From contig JAGLOP010000008.1 of assembly GCA_023138835.1 (NCBI GenBank), positions 65,149-103,096 of the forward strand: DNA of 37,948 nt, written 5' to 3'. The position numbers and the translations under genes were made by a program. This stretch comes from Arcobacteraceae bacterium. GTDB taxonomy: Bacteria > Campylobacterota > Campylobacteria > Campylobacterales > Arcobacteraceae. Of the stretch, positions 8,891-16,839 are shown piece by piece; positions within the stretch are counted from its first letter, which is position 1; each line of letters begins with the position of its first letter. The notes under the pieces were generated by a model. The model made no database searches, had not been told where the DNA came from, and was given only the letters and a program-made list of their open reading frames with translations.

Positions 8891-10102
8891 TTATCTGAAT
8901 TCTTTAAATTTTTCAAGTTCGTCCAGTTTTTCCCAAGGATAATCAGGCTGTCCAACTTGTCCCCTTGCAGCTACATCAGCATAAAGGAAAGTATATTCAC
9001 TAGGTTTATCTAAAGCAAACTTCTTTGTAATCCAATTTGGAGTTAAAGGAAAGTTTTCTTCAATAAATGTCGATAATTCATCATCATTTTTACTGGTATA
9101 TGTACCATAAGTATCAACTGAAACTGATGTTGGCTTTGCAACACCAATTGCATAAGAAAGTTGCACTACACATTTAGTTGCAAGTCCTGCTGCAACTATA
9201 TGTTTTGCTATATATCTAGCTGCATAAAGTCCACTTCTATCAACTTTTGTATAATCTTTAGAACTTTGAGCCCCTCCACCTATAGGTGAATATCCTCCAA
9301 AACTGTCAACGATTAGTTTTCGTCCTGTTAATCCACTATCATGAAGTGAACTGTGAGATACATATTTTCCTGTTGGATTTATATGAATTATACAATGATT
9401 TTTATCATATAAATGTGCCGGTAATCCTGTCTCATCTATAAGTTTTTGAATTAATGTTCTAACTGTTTGTATATCCATACTTGAAACACAAGGTGCTGAT
9501 ACTACTATTGTATTTATGTGTTGAGGTTTACTATGCTCAAAGTTTTCTTTACAAACATAATCCATAGTAACTTGAGTTTTAATATCAACACCAAGCTCAT
9601 TAGGGTTTGCTAACGCATAATTATATACTTTTTCCATTAGCATTCTAGCATATGTAATAGCACTTGGCATATAGTTTTCAGTTTCATGGTCTGCATAACC
9701 AAACATGATACCTTGATCTCCTGCACCTGTTTCACCATCTTCTTGATCAACACCTTGATTGATATCCGGAGATTGTCTATTTAATAAAACCTGTACATCC
9801 ACATCTTCAGGATGTAAACACTCTTGTTTTGTAAAATATGGATTTCCATTGTATCCTATTTTAGCTAGTGCATCATGTACAATTTGTTGATATTCTTCTG
9901 TTGTTACTTTTGTATGTGTTGTAACTTCACCACCAATAATTACATGTTTTCCTGCTACAAATACTTCACTTGCAACTCTAGATTTAGGATCTCCGATAAT
10001 TAGTCTGTCAACTATACTATCAGCTATAATATCTGCACATTTATCTGGGTGACCTGGGCTTACTACTTCAGAAGTAAATAAGTAATGTTGTTTGTTTTCC
10101 AT
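8891..10102 (-). CDS. metK: S-adenosylmethionine synthetase
   Basis: With the ATG at 10102 the protein is 403 residues and begins MENKQHYLFTSEVVSPGHPD, the normal MetK N-terminus. Motifs: GHPDKCAD (methionine/ATP site), GEVTT, GAGDQGIMFGYA near 120-130, GGGAQSSKDYTKVDRS (P-loop-like) and the KPTSVSVDTYGT stretch. It makes SAM from methionine and ATP. The frame stays open upstream to an ATG at 10192, but the 30 added residues are encoded by short imperfect repeats and have no counterpart in MetK, so 10102 is preferred. A GGA eight bases upstream of 10102 can serve as a weak ribosome binding site. Confidence 0.95.
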   Translation of the reverse strand: MENKQHYLFTSEVVSPGHPDKCADIIADSIVDRLIIGDPKSRVASEVFVAGKHVIIGGEVTTHTKVTTEEYQQIVHDALAKIGYNGNPYFTKQECLHPEDVDVQVLLNRQSPDINQGVDQEDGETGAGDQGIMFGYADHETENYMPSAITYARMLMEKVYNYALANPNELGVDIKTQVTMDYVCKENFEHSKPQHINTIVVSAPCVSSMDIQTVRTLIQKLIDETGLPAHLYDKNHCIIHINPTGKYVSHSSLHDSGLTGRKLIVDSFGGYSPIGGGAQSSKDYTKVDRSGLYAARYIAKHIVAAGLATKCVVQLSYAIGVAKPTSVSVDTYGTYTSKNDDELSTFIEENFPLTPNWITKKFALDKPSEYTFLYADVAARGQVGQPDYPWEKLDELEKFKEFR

Positions 10103-10192
10103 TTTTGTTTTCCATTCTTTTGTTTTCCGTAACAACCATCTTGTAGTCATTATCTGTTTTCCATTCTTTTGTTGTCCATCTTTGTTTTCCAT
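10090..10192 (-). repeat. Imperfect 13-15 bp repeats around the metK start
   Basis: Read on the minus strand, near-copies of ATGGAAAACAAA occur six times across the metK start and its leader, mostly 13-15 bp apart (about two heptads). A perfect 19-bp copy of AACAAAAGAATGGAAAACA occurs at 10106-10124 and again at 10155-10173. Each copy brings a GGA-plus-ATG-like sequence, so several competing starts in different frames precede the true start. Confidence 0.8.
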
Positions 10193-10255
10193 AAGAAAAT
10201 AAAAATTTTTAATTAAAGTATGAACTAATTACATTAATATCGTAAAAAGTGAAGT

Positions 10256-10261
10256 ATTATA
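10256..10261 (-). promoter_or_regulatory. Candidate -10 box for metK
   Basis: TATAAT on the minus strand, 64 bp before the longest metK frame and about 154 bp before the preferred start. No clear -35. The heptad array at 10264-10284 lies exactly where a -35 region would be. Confidence 0.4.
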
Positions 10262-10263
10262 GC

Positions 10264-10284
10264 TAATTAATAATTAATAATTAA
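10264..10284. repeat. Three perfect tandem copies of TAATTAA
   Basis: Three contiguous heptamers in the gap between the divergent metK and 10376 genes, between the two candidate -10 boxes. Same 7-bp period as arrays elsewhere in the window. Confidence 0.85.
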
Positions 10285-10305
10285 TTTTTCTGTAAAACTT
10301 AGACT

Positions 10306-10311
10306 TATAAT
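10306..10311 (+). promoter_or_regulatory. Candidate -10 box for the 10376 operon
   Basis: TATAAT on the plus strand, 65 bp before the ATG at 10376. No clear -35 hexamer, which is normal for this phylum. Pattern evidence only. Confidence 0.4.
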
Positions 10312-10375
10312 TAAGATAAGTTAAACTTAAATTATGTTATCATTTTCACACAAAATCAAGATAGCAGGAAATATA

Positions 10376-10765
10376 ATGAAAAAAACAATATATAGTGAAA
10401 AATACCCGGTATATACCTTAGAAATCAATAAAGATGAAACAACTTTCTCCTCAATAAAAGAAATAATTATATATTTAAAAGGTTTAGTAGATGATCATAA
10501 AATAGCAAAATATATTGCTACTTTTGATAATTATGAACATACAACTTCTTTAGGCGGAGAGATTAATCCCGATATCAAAGATGCACAAATTCTTATTTTT
10601 TGTTTTGGACCGGCAATTCCAAATACTAAAATACTTGCAGTTCGTCCTAGAAGTGTGGGTATAGCAGAACTTGAAAATTCTTTTATAATAGAATTTTTAG
10701 AAGCTCCAAAAGAACAATTAAATGATTTAATGGAAACTTGGGCAAAATCTATAGCAAATAAATAG
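10376..10765 (+). CDS. Conserved small soluble protein of unknown function
   Basis: With the ATG at 10376 (AGGAA about eight bases upstream) the protein is 129 residues and starts MKKTIYSEKYPVYTLEINKD. An in-frame ATG at 10334 would add 14 residues but has no ribosome binding site. The protein is soluble, mixed alpha/beta, without signal peptide or membrane helix. Conserved-looking stretches are YIATFDNYEHTTSLGGE and FCFGPAIPNTKILAVRPRS. I have seen similar proteins in other Campylobacterota (possibly a DUF6858-type family), but I cannot confirm the family name or assign a function. It leads a three-gene operon, 10 bp before the next gene. Confidence 0.78.
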   Translation: MKKTIYSEKYPVYTLEINKDETTFSSIKEIIIYLKGLVDDHKIAKYIATFDNYEHTTSLGGEINPDIKDAQILIFCFGPAIPNTKILAVRPRSVGIAELENSFIIEFLEAPKEQLNDLMETWAKSIANK

Positions 10766-10775
10766 GATATTTAAA

Positions 10776-11336
10776 TTGAAAAATAAAATATGGATAGTTG
10801 TTGCTATTTTAGCTCTTGCTATATTTGGTAATGAAATATATAAACAAGTCAATAAGAAGCCAAAAAGTGCGAAAGCTACAAGACTTGATTGTCAAAAAAC
10901 AGCTGTAACTTTTGAAAAAGTTGTAAAAAAAGATTTGATTAAGAATTTACAACAAACTTTAAAATCCGGTGATTATACATTAGATGTTTGGGCTGATAAA
11001 GCAAAATATATGAAATCTGTAATGTTTGAATATGTTGATATAAAAGTAATTCATAATGATATAAAACAAAAAATCAAGATTTATCCTTCAAATCATATAA
11101 TAGCAGAAAAAACAAATGATGTATTTATAGATGTGATGGTATATGAAAATGATAAAAAAGATCCAGGTAAAAAAACAAAAAAATCAAAACTTTATGCAGG
11201 ATATTTGGAGTTTGCATTTAAAGTTGATAAAAAAGTAGTTTATAAAATACAAATAGATTTTATGGATTTAAAAGGTAATGATATTCCTGATCGAATATCT
11301 TGTGTAGTTAAATCCGTGATGAGTTTAGGAGAATAA
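10776..11336 (+). CDS. Single-TM anchored protein of unknown function
   Basis: A 186-residue protein starting at TTG 10776, with AGGA at 10764-10767 eight bases upstream. Residues 5-22 form a membrane anchor or uncleaved signal; the rest is lysine-rich and probably periplasmic. There is one cysteine in the early mature part (RLDCQKT) but no lipobox at the anchor, so a lipoprotein is unlikely. No known domain is recognised. The mature part looks like a mixed beta-sheet fold (VFIDVMVYEN, YAGYLEFAFKVDKKVVYKI). It lies one base before the channel gene, so the two are probably co-translated. A role with that channel is only an inference. Confidence 0.75.
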   Translation: MKNKIWIVVAILALAIFGNEIYKQVNKKPKSAKATRLDCQKTAVTFEKVVKKDLIKNLQQTLKSGDYTLDVWADKAKYMKSVMFEYVDIKVIHNDIKQKIKIYPSNHIIAEKTNDVFIDVMVYENDKKDPGKKTKKSKLYAGYLEFAFKVDKKVVYKIQIDFMDLKGNDIPDRISCVVKSVMSLGE

Positions 11337-11337
11337 A

Positions 11338-12324
11338 ATGGATGAAAAAGTGAAAGATGTTTGTGACCAAATTGAGATAAATCGTTTAAAGTTTTTTCCA
11401 ATTATGATGTTTGCTATTGTTATGGGATTGGCAGGGCTTACGATTGTATTTCAAAAATCACAGGAGATATTAGGCTTTGGCGGGATAGTTGGTGATATTT
11501 TAGTTATGCTTGTTTCTATAATATTTATAGTTATATCTTTAGTGTATATAATAAAAATAATAAAATATTTACCAGCTGTAAAAAAAGAATTTGCCCACCC
11601 AATTAGAATAAACTTTTTTCCTGCAAGTGCAATATCTCTTTTACTGCTTTCTGTTGTATATCATCATATTAATCATGATATATCATTTTATAGTTTTCTC
11701 CTTGGTGCTATAATGCAAACATTTTTTACATTTTATACTATAAGTTTTTGGATAAATCAAAATTTAGAACTGCATCATTCAAATCCAGCTTGGTTTATTC
11801 CAATTGTTGGTAATGTTTTAGTGCCGGTTGCCGGTGCTGGACTGATTGATACAAATATCTTAATGTATTACTTTGCTGTTGGGATGTTCTTTTGGATAAT
11901 TTTAACTGCTATTTTAATTAATAGAATTATTTTTCATCATCAGCTGGCAGCTAAATTTATGCCAACACTTTTTATCTTTATAGCACCTCCTGCAATTGGT
12001 TTTATTGCGTATGTAAAAATGAATGGTGGAGATTTTGACCTGTTTGCAAGTTTCCTTTATAATTTAGCATTGTTTTTTACTTTTTTAATATTTTTTATGT
12101 ATAAAAATTTTATGGGACTTAAATTTTTTATATCTTGGTGGGCATTTACTTTTCCATTAACAGCAGTTACAATAGCTTCAATGTTAGCTTATAAATTAAC
12201 ACATATTGTACTTTATAAATATTTCGCATATCTTTTTATGCTAGTGGCTTGTATAGTAATATTGTTAGTTGCCATTACAACAATAAGAAATATGTTTAAA
12301 GGGAAAGTTTGTATTCAAGAATAG
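11338..12324 (+). CDS. SLAC1/TehA-family (TDT) anion channel or transporter
   Basis: A 328-residue integral membrane protein with about ten helices. Recognisable family features are FFPASAISLLLLS after the second helix, a following HH pair, and NPAWFIPIVGNVLVPVAGA near residue 150. The SLAC1/TehA family forms trimeric anion channels; bacterial members have been linked to tellurite resistance, dicarboxylates or sulfite export. The substrate here cannot be read from sequence. It is the last gene of the operon and ends in a hairpin. The two unknown proteins upstream are probably functionally linked. Confidence 0.85.
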   Translation: MDEKVKDVCDQIEINRLKFFPIMMFAIVMGLAGLTIVFQKSQEILGFGGIVGDILVMLVSIIFIVISLVYIIKIIKYLPAVKKEFAHPIRINFFPASAISLLLLSVVYHHINHDISFYSFLLGAIMQTFFTFYTISFWINQNLELHHSNPAWFIPIVGNVLVPVAGAGLIDTNILMYYFAVGMFFWIILTAILINRIIFHHQLAAKFMPTLFIFIAPPAIGFIAYVKMNGGDFDLFASFLYNLALFFTFLIFFMYKNFMGLKFFISWWAFTFPLTAVTIASMLAYKLTHIVLYKYFAYLFMLVACIVILLVAITTIRNMFKGKVCIQE

Positions 12325-12342
12325 AGAAGAAGTTCTCTATTC
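12319..12342. terminator. Hairpin at the 3' end of the channel gene
   Basis: A perfect 10-bp stem GAATAGAGAA / TTCTCTATTC with loop GAAG. It contains the channel gene's stop codon. A T5 run occurs only 11 bases after the stem, so termination efficiency is uncertain. Its right arm merges into the duplicated glmS 3' end. Confidence 0.5.
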
Positions 12343-12397
12343 TACGGTCACACTTTTTCTAAAGAAAAGTATTCCCTATTCTACGGTCACACTTTTT
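12337..12397. repeat. 39-bp duplication of the glmS 3' end
   Basis: A 22-base sequence starting CTATTCTACGGTCACAC occurs at 12337-12358 and again at 12376-12397, 39 bp apart. The right copy is the last codons and stop of glmS; the left copy lies just past the stop. The flanks read TTCTCTA and TTCCCTA, a heptad-like variation. Confidence 0.9.
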
Positions 12398-14187
12398 GCC
12401 AAGTTTCTAGGCATATCTACATCATTACCTAGTCTAACTGATATCTCCATTGATAAGAGTTGAAGTACAACTAACATCTCAAAAAATTCCAACATATAAT
12501 GATCCGTTTTTTTAGTATTGATAAAATCATCAGCCAAGTCAAACCTAAGTGGGCTAATAGCACATATTGTACTATCTCTGGCACTTAACTCTTCTACATT
12601 TGATTTGATTTTTTCATAGTGTAGATGTTGCGGCATTAAAGCAATTGTAAAAAGTTCCGGATCTGCAAGTGCAATGGGACCATGCTTCATCTCACCTGCC
12701 GGATAACCTTCAGCATGTAAATAACTAATCTCTTTTAATTTTAATGCACCTTCTAGGGCAAGTGGAAAGAATACATCACGACCTATGAAGAAAAATCCAT
12801 GACCATGTAAATATCTTTTACTTAATCTTCGACATTTTTCATGAACTTCATTTTCTACTTTTAAAGAATTTGGTACTTCTCTCAAAATTCTTATCTCTTC
12901 TTGCAGTTTATCATCAGTTATAGTTTTTCGTATCTTTGCAAAATATAAAGCCATCATCCATAAAACTACAGTTTGTGTTGAAAATGCTTTTGTACTTGCA
13001 ACTCCCTTTTCAATTCCTGCTCTTGTTAAAATTGTAGAATGAGCTATTCTTGTCATAGATGAGTTATCTACATTACAAACAACTATTGTTTTAAGTCCTG
13101 CGTTTTTTGCCATCTTTAAAGCTTCTAAAGTATCAGCGGTTTCACCACTTTGAGAGATCACTATAAATAATGTATCTTTTGTCAAAAGCGGGTCTTTGTA
13201 TCTAAATTCACTTGCAATTTCTATACTACATCTTATTTTACTTAATCTCTCAAATAAATAACTAGCTGTTAATCCGGCATGATAACTTGTACCACATGCA
13301 CAAATTCTAATTTCATTGATACCATCCATTAAAGTATCATCTAATTCATCAAAATTGATTTGTTTATCAGCAATACGACCCAACATACTATCTGTTACTA
13401 CATCCTGCTGTTCATAAATTTCTTTTTCCATAAAAAAACGAAATCCATCTTTTTGAGCAAATTGTTTACTATTGGGCAAAATATCCCATTTAACATCTTG
13501 ACTGAATATCAAACCATTAGTTGAAGCAATTCCATAAACACCATCTTCAAGATATACAACATTGGATGCCAATCCGATTAAAGGAGAATCCGAAGAAGCA
13601 AATAGAATTTCCCCGGTGTTATTTCCGTATGCTACAGCAAGAGGTGAACCGTGTTTCATAAAAAATATTTTATTTGGTTCACTTTTAGTGATTAATAAAA
13701 TTGAATAAGCACCTTCAAGTCTTTGGATAGTTTGTTTAAATGCTTTTGCAGCATCTTTTATTTGGTTAAAATAAAATTCGAAAAGATGCACTATAACTTC
13801 GGTGTCTGTTTGTGATACAAATTTATGTCCGTGAGTTTCTAATTCCGCTTTAATCTCTTTATAGTTTTCTATAATACCATTATGAACTACATAAGAGTAT
13901 GCTCCTGAGTGTGGGTGAGCGTTAAGTTCTGTTGGTTTACCATGTGTTGCCCATCTAGTATGCCCAATACCTATGCTAAATGTTGAATTTTTGGTGTCAA
14001 ATGTTGAATTATTTATTTTATCTTCTAAATTCTTAATTTTACCAACGGCTTTAAAAACATTTATTTTGCCATCTTCTAAAAGGGCAATTCCTGCACTGTC
14101 ATATCCACGATATTCTAAGTCTTTTAAACCATCTAATAAAATCTGGTTACTATTTTGATGCCCCATATATCCTACTATACCACACAT
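12376..14187 (-). CDS. glmS: Glutamine-fructose-6-phosphate aminotransferase (isomerizing)
   Basis: A 603-residue protein. The N-terminal glutaminase domain starts MCGIVGY, with the catalytic Cys2, and includes GIGHTRWATHGKP near residue 73. Two SIS sugar-isomerase domains follow (CGTSYHAG, SQSGETADT, then HGFFFIGRD), and the protein ends with the family tail LAKSVTVE. It makes glucosamine-6-phosphate, the first step to UDP-GlcNAc for peptidoglycan and lipopolysaccharide. A repetitive insertion NSTFDTKNSTF sits at residues 60-70, just before the glutaminase GHTRWATHG motif. The 3' end is duplicated downstream. I saw no glmS-ribozyme-like structure in the 154-bp gap upstream. Confidence 0.97.
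   Translation of the reverse strand: MCGIVGYMGHQNSNQILLDGLKDLEYRGYDSAGIALLEDGKINVFKAVGKIKNLEDKINNSTFDTKNSTFSIGIGHTRWATHGKPTELNAHPHSGAYSYVVHNGIIENYKEIKAELETHGHKFVSQTDTEVIVHLFEFYFNQIKDAAKAFKQTIQRLEGAYSILLITKSEPNKIFFMKHGSPLAVAYGNNTGEILFASSDSPLIGLASNVVYLEDGVYGIASTNGLIFSQDVKWDILPNSKQFAQKDGFRFFMEKEIYEQQDVVTDSMLGRIADKQINFDELDDTLMDGINEIRICACGTSYHAGLTASYLFERLSKIRCSIEIASEFRYKDPLLTKDTLFIVISQSGETADTLEALKMAKNAGLKTIVVCNVDNSSMTRIAHSTILTRAGIEKGVASTKAFSTQTVVLWMMALYFAKIRKTITDDKLQEEIRILREVPNSLKVENEVHEKCRRLSKRYLHGHGFFFIGRDVFFPLALEGALKLKEISYLHAEGYPAGEMKHGPIALADPELFTIALMPQHLHYEKIKSNVEELSARDSTICAISPLRFDLADDFINTKKTDHYMLEFFEMLVVLQLLSMEISVRLGNDVDMPRNLAKSVTVE
13978..14010. repeat. 21-bp (3 x 7) tandem repeat inside glmS
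   Basis: AAATGTTGAATT occurs at 13978-13989 and 13999-14010, exactly 21 bp apart. It encodes the two NSTF copies in GlmS residues 60-70. The period is a multiple of 7 and of 3, so the reading frame is kept. Confidence 0.85.
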
Positions 14188-14371
14188 ATTTTACTCTTTT
14201 ATATAATTTTTTAGTTTTTTTCTTTGCAAGATTATTTAATCTAATAATTAACATTGTACTTTAATTTTAGTTATGAAATGCTTATCTGCTTTTATGATAT
14301 AAATCTATAAAAAATTCAAAATATATCTTAAAAATGATAGAATGCCAACCAAAATATATGAAGGGATTATA

Positions 14372-15328
14372 TTGAATATTATTTATAAATTATTGGTAGT
14401 TGTTTTTATGATAGCTCATTACAGTTATGCTAAAGATATAAAACCTACATTTATATTAAAATCTAAAGGATTTGTAAATGATTTTGTATTGGATAATACA
14501 AAACTTTATGTTGCTAACGATGAAGGTTCAGTTGAGATCTTTGATTTACAAACTCAAAAACTAGTAGGTGAGATATTTATTGAACCGATTTTTACTACCA
14601 AGCAAGTATGGCAGAATTCAAAAATTTTAAGTGTAGATAGACAAAATGGAAAAACTTTAATTGTCAGTAATGATAAAGGACCATTTAGAAATGTTTGGCT
14701 TCATGATGGAAAGAACTTAAAGCATATCGTTAAAGCAGAAGATAAAATAGCAATAAAAGAGGCTCGTTTTATTGATGATGATAAATTTATCTTTGGTACT
14801 TTGGGTTATGAGATGATTTTACATAATACAAATGATAGTTATCATACATATAAAAAGCAAGTAGAACAAAGTTCTTTTTGTGATTTAGAATTAAGTGAAG
14901 ATAAAAAAACTATGATAACATCTTCTGAGAGTGGGCAAGTAACACTCAGCGATGTAAAAACCGGAAAAATAATAAAAAAATATAAACCCATAAATTTAGA
15001 TAAAGTTTATCAAGTCGCATATAAAAATGGAAATATAATAACAGCAGGTCAAGATAGAAAAGTGGCAGTTTATCCAAAAAAAGGTAAATCATATTATCTT
15101 AAAAGTAAATTCTTAGTTTACAGTGTTGGTTTAAGTCCTAGCGGTAAAACAGGTATTTATTCAAGTTCTGAGGATAGCGATTTACAACTTTTTAATATAC
15201 AAACAGGCAAAAAAATCAATACGCTTGTGGGACATTATGCAATCCCGACTACTATTAAGTTTTATGATGAAAAGTCTTTATTTTCAGCCGGGTATGAGGA
15301 TAAAATATTTTATTGGAGAATTGACTGA
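14372..15328 (+). CDS. Exported WD40-like beta-propeller protein
   Basis: With the TTG at 14372 (AAGGGA five bases upstream) the product is 318 residues and begins with a signal peptide (NIIYKLLVVVFMIAHYSYA, then KDIKP). An ATG at 14342 would put ten polar residues before the signal and lacks a ribosome binding site. The mature protein contains several WD40/quinoprotein-like blades, for example LYVANDEGSVEIFDLQTQK near the N-terminus and GIYSSSEDSDLQLFNIQTG near the C-terminus. It is predicted periplasmic. Campylobacterota have similar periplasmic propellers such as NapL in nitrate reductase clusters, but no nap gene is here. Its 3' end faces modC with a 10-bp gap. Confidence 0.8.
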   Translation: MNIIYKLLVVVFMIAHYSYAKDIKPTFILKSKGFVNDFVLDNTKLYVANDEGSVEIFDLQTQKLVGEIFIEPIFTTKQVWQNSKILSVDRQNGKTLIVSNDKGPFRNVWLHDGKNLKHIVKAEDKIAIKEARFIDDDKFIFGTLGYEMILHNTNDSYHTYKKQVEQSSFCDLELSEDKKTMITSSESGQVTLSDVKTGKIIKKYKPINLDKVYQVAYKNGNIITAGQDRKVAVYPKKGKSYYLKSKFLVYSVGLSPSGKTGIYSSSEDSDLQLFNIQTGKKINTLVGHYAIPTTIKFYDEKSLFSAGYEDKIFYWRID

Positions 15329-15338
15329 TAAAGATATT

Positions 15339-16196
15339 TTATTTTTTATAAGTGATGTTTGGACTAAATGCTTTTGTACTGACATTAATATAATCACCTA
15401 TTTTTAAATTATTTGCCTCATCACTGCTTACAACCACCTCTACAAGCTGTTGACCAATAGATATAATAGCTATATAAATCACATCAACTTTTATGATATC
15501 TAAAAGTTCCCCTTCAAAAGAAAATTTTTGAGAACCTGTTGTTTTTAATAATACATCTTTGGCACAGCCATCATTTATAATCTGACCTTGATTTAAAACT
15601 ATCACACGACTACTAAGTCTGTAAATTTCGCTTGGATCGTGACTGACCATAATAGTTGTAGTTCCAAATTCTTTATGCAAAGTTAAAATCTCATTTTGCA
15701 GTTTTGTTCTCATATATGGGTCAAGAGCCGAGAGTGGTTCATCCATTAAAAGTAATTTTGGTCGATTCATTAAAGCACGACATAAACTAACTCTTTGTTT
15801 TTGTCCACCGCTTAAAGTATTTGGAAGTCGTTTTTTAAGTGACTCAAGCTCCGTAATATTTAATAAATGATTTGATAACTCTTTATCTTTATTGACAAAA
15901 AGCAGATTTTCTTCAACACTCATATTAGGGAAAAGTGCATAATCTTGAAATACAAAACCTATCTCTCTTTTTTGCGGGGGAAGATTAAATTTGCCATCAA
16001 GCCAGATTTTATCACCGATTTCTATAGTTCCACCTGCCTCTTCAAGCCCAGCAAGGATTCTTAAAAGTGTTGTTTTTCCGCTTCCGCTCTCTCCTGCTAA
16101 AGCCACAAAATCATTCTCTTTTATCTCAAGATTTACATCTAAATCCATCTGCCCGTTTGAACCGTGTAGTTTTTTGTTTATGTTTATGTTTATCAT
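15339..16196 (-). CDS. modC: Molybdate ABC transporter ATP-binding protein
   Basis: A 285-residue ABC ATPase. Walker A GESGSGKTT is at about residues 35-43, the Q-loop reads VFQDYALFP, the signature is LSGGQKQR, Walker B is LLLMDEPLSALD and the switch is VSHDPSE. The C-terminal 65 residues form a TOBE (Mop) domain, typical of ModC. It energises molybdate uptake with ModB. The ATG at 16196 directly abuts the nth stop, so translation is likely coupled. The first codons contain three TGTTTA hexamers (16175-16192, plus strand), giving the NININ start. Confidence 0.93.
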   Translation of the reverse strand: MINININKKLHGSNGQMDLDVNLEIKENDFVALAGESGSGKTTLLRILAGLEEAGGTIEIGDKIWLDGKFNLPPQKREIGFVFQDYALFPNMSVEENLLFVNKDKELSNHLLNITELESLKKRLPNTLSGGQKQRVSLCRALMNRPKLLLMDEPLSALDPYMRTKLQNEILTLHKEFGTTTIMVSHDPSEIYRLSSRVIVLNQGQIINDGCAKDVLLKTTGSQKFSFEGELLDIIKVDVIYIAIISIGQQLVEVVVSSDEANNLKIGDYINVSTKAFSPNITYKK

Positions 16197-16838
16197 TTAA
16201 ATTTTTTCCTTACTACAATAGTTTACAATAGGACAAATATCACATTTAGGACTTTGCGGGTTACATATCGTTTGACCAAAGCTGACTATTGTAAAATTTA
16301 ATCTATTCCAATACTCTTTTGGCACTTTTTGACAAAGTGCTTTTGCGGTCTCTTTTTCATTTTTTGTATCTATGAATTTTAGTAAATTTGGTATTCTATG
16401 TACATGTGTATCAACTGCAATTGTTGGTATATCAAAAGCGTTGTTTAGAACTATATTTGCTGTTTTTTCTCCAATACCTTTGATACTTAAAAGTTCATCT
16501 TTTGTGTTAGGAACTTGCGAATCAAATCTATTAATTAAAGCTGACGATACCTCTTGTAAAATTTGAGCTTTTTTACGATACATCCCTGTTGGTTTTACTA
16601 TTTGCTCTAGTTGTTCTGTTGGAATTTTAAGCATCATTTGTGATGTATGAGCCAATACAAACAGCTCTTTACATACACGAGCTGTATTTTCATCTTTGGT
16701 TCTTAAACTTAAAAGTGTAGCCATCAAAATAGTATATGGTTTTCTCTTAAAACTATTTTTTAGAATATTACTTGGACTGTCTTTTGGGATATTTTGTTCT
16801 AAAATATTTAAAACCTCTAGAAATTCTTTTGTTTTCAT
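16197..16838 (-). CDS. nth: Endonuclease III-type DNA glycosylase/AP lyase
   Basis: A 213-residue HhH-GPD protein of normal length. The helix-hairpin-helix reads LLSIKGIGEKTANIVL with the catalytic lysine in GEKTAN, followed by AVDTHVHRI carrying the catalytic aspartate. The C-terminal iron-sulfur loop has four cysteines spaced C-x6-C-x2-C-x5-C (CNPQSPKCDICPIVNYC). It excises oxidised pyrimidines and nicks abasic sites. It sits inside the mod operon: modB ends two bases upstream and modC starts immediately after. This is an odd place for a base-excision-repair gene. Confidence 0.94.
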   Translation of the reverse strand: MKTKEFLEVLNILEQNIPKDSPSNILKNSFKRKPYTILMATLLSLRTKDENTARVCKELFVLAHTSQMMLKIPTEQLEQIVKPTGMYRKKAQILQEVSSALINRFDSQVPNTKDELLSIKGIGEKTANIVLNNAFDIPTIAVDTHVHRIPNLLKFIDTKNEKETAKALCQKVPKEYWNRLNFTIVSFGQTICNPQSPKCDICPIVNYCSKEKI

Positions 16839-16839
16839 T

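Noticed and set aside
10103..10192. A 433-residue MetK starting at 10192
   Set aside because: The additional 30 residues are encoded by short repeats and do not resemble the MetK N-terminus, which begins normally at 10102.
10103..10333. SAM riboswitch upstream of metK
   Set aside because: The leader consists of the short repeats and A/T-rich DNA; no SAM-aptamer-like stems were seen.
14342..14371. ATG start of the WD40-like protein at 14342
   Set aside because: No ribosome binding site, and it puts ten polar residues ahead of the signal peptide. The TTG at 14372 has AAGGGA upstream.
14188..14371. glmS ribozyme or other riboswitch upstream of glmS
   Set aside because: The gap is A/T-rich with only a short AGATTA/TAATCT repeat; no conserved ribozyme core is visible.
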